Assembly: GCA_030636765.1 (NCBI GenBank)
Contig: DAOVWI010000151.1
Coordinates: forward strand, 1-5,392
Source: Gemmatimonadales bacterium
GTDB lineage: Bacteria; Gemmatimonadota; Gemmatimonadetes; Palauibacterales; Palauibacteraceae
Reading direction: 5' to 3'
Length of the DNA stretch: 5,392 nucleotides
Both the position numbers and the translations under genes were made by a program. Shown here one piece after another: positions 5,096 to 5,392 of this stretch (the stretch's first letter is position 1; each line of letters opens with the position of its first letter). The notes under the pieces are model-generated. The model was not told the origin of the DNA. It worked only from the letters and a program-made list of their open reading frames with translations, and did no database searches.

Positions 5096-5392
5096 ATCTG
5101 GCCTACCAAAGAGGAATGGACGGACCTTTACCATCAGATGTTTCCGCATTCTCGTGTGGCAGGATCGATCGACACGGACTTCGGCAGTATGTCGCGTGGC
5201 CTGATCGTCGTGGGACTTCATTCGGCTCTCGAGCGCTATTTTGAAGCCTGTAATGAGGAGAAGCTGCGAGGATCTCTTCCTGAAGCAGTCCGTAGCCTCT
5301 TCGGTCCTGAGAACATCTCGAGTGCTCTGGATCGATCGCTTCTCGAGCTCGACCAAACACGCCACCTCTACGTCCATAGCCGCGGCGTGGTA
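5096..5392 (+). CDS. partial HEPN-like protein running off the window
   Basis: This is an open frame of 99 codons without a stop, cut off at the right edge. The peptide includes WPTKEEWTDLYHQMF, SMSRGLIVVGLHSALERYFE and near the end LLELDQTRHLYVHSRGVV. The R-H-L-Y-V-H segment fits the R-x4-6-H motif of HEPN ribonucleases, and the flanking helix and following S-R-G-V-V are in the style of HEPN C-termini. HEPN proteins are frequent RNases in toxin-antitoxin, abortive-infection and CRISPR systems. The family call is by eye from one motif and the helical context. The start is unclear: the first ATG codons in frame are at 5138 and 5189, neither with a good Shine-Dalgarno, or the frame may continue from 4841 across the TAA at 5093. 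Confidence 0.5.
   Translation, partial: MWPTKEEWTDLYHQMFPHSRVAGSIDTDFGSMSRGLIVVGLHSALERYFEACNEEKLRGSLPEAVRSLFGPENISSALDRSLLELDQTRHLYVHSRGVV

Noticed and set aside
4700..5377. 225-codon open frame on the - strand across the RAMA, acidic and HEPN-like region
   Set aside because: It is codon-phase aligned with the + strand frame, so absence of stops follows from the rarity of TTA, CTA and TCA on the + strand. It shows no family motif, while the + strand shows RAMA-like and HEPN-like motifs. Some doubt remains because the + frames are broken.

Overview
The window is high-GC bacterial DNA in two parts. Positions 1 to about 4087 hold a tightly packed, housekeeping-type chromosomal block, all on the + strand. 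The order is rpsP (ribosomal protein S16), rimM (ribosome maturation factor), trmD (tRNA m1G37 methyltransferase), rplS (ribosomal protein L19), rnhB (RNase HII), a small four-helix membrane protein and tRNA-Lys(TTT). This is the classical trmD operon order followed by rnhB. The organism cannot be fixed from this stretch. High GC, GTG starts and an Ala/Glu-rich extension on S16 would suit Gemmatimonadota, Actinobacteria or another high-GC phylum; I lean weakly to Gemmatimonadota.

Within the operon both ribosomal proteins carry long acidic Ala/Glu-rich C-terminal tails, about 125 to 145 residues on S16 and about 60 on L19. Both start at ATG behind a recognisable Shine-Dalgarno sequence. The two enzyme genes between them, rimM and trmD, have weak or no Shine-Dalgarno, trmD starts at GTG, and an 8-bp hairpin follows the rimM stop. 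A sigma70-like candidate promoter lies just before rplS. This layout fits S16 and L19 being made in larger amounts than RimM and TrmD from a shared transcript, but that is inferred from the signals only.

From tRNA-Lys to the right edge (about 4088 to 5392) the DNA changes character: lower GC, short broken frames and no housekeeping genes. Immediately after the tRNA 3' end lies the C-terminal part of a tyrosine recombinase (integrase) on the - strand. It has a one-base frameshift, lacks its N-terminal half and has lost one catalytic-core residue. It runs head-on into a + strand frame that reads as a RAMA-type domain (a domain associated with restriction systems and methyltransferases) and contains an in-frame TAA. 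Next come an 84-residue acidic protein of unknown function and, in the same frame after another TAA, an open frame running off the window that ends in a HEPN-like R-x4-H motif. The simplest reading is the decayed integrase-proximal end of a genomic island inserted at the 3' end of tRNA-Lys, possibly once carrying a restriction or RNase-type defence cargo. I see no clearly intact new system; the best leads are the RAMA/HEPN remnants and the paired acidic ribosomal tails.
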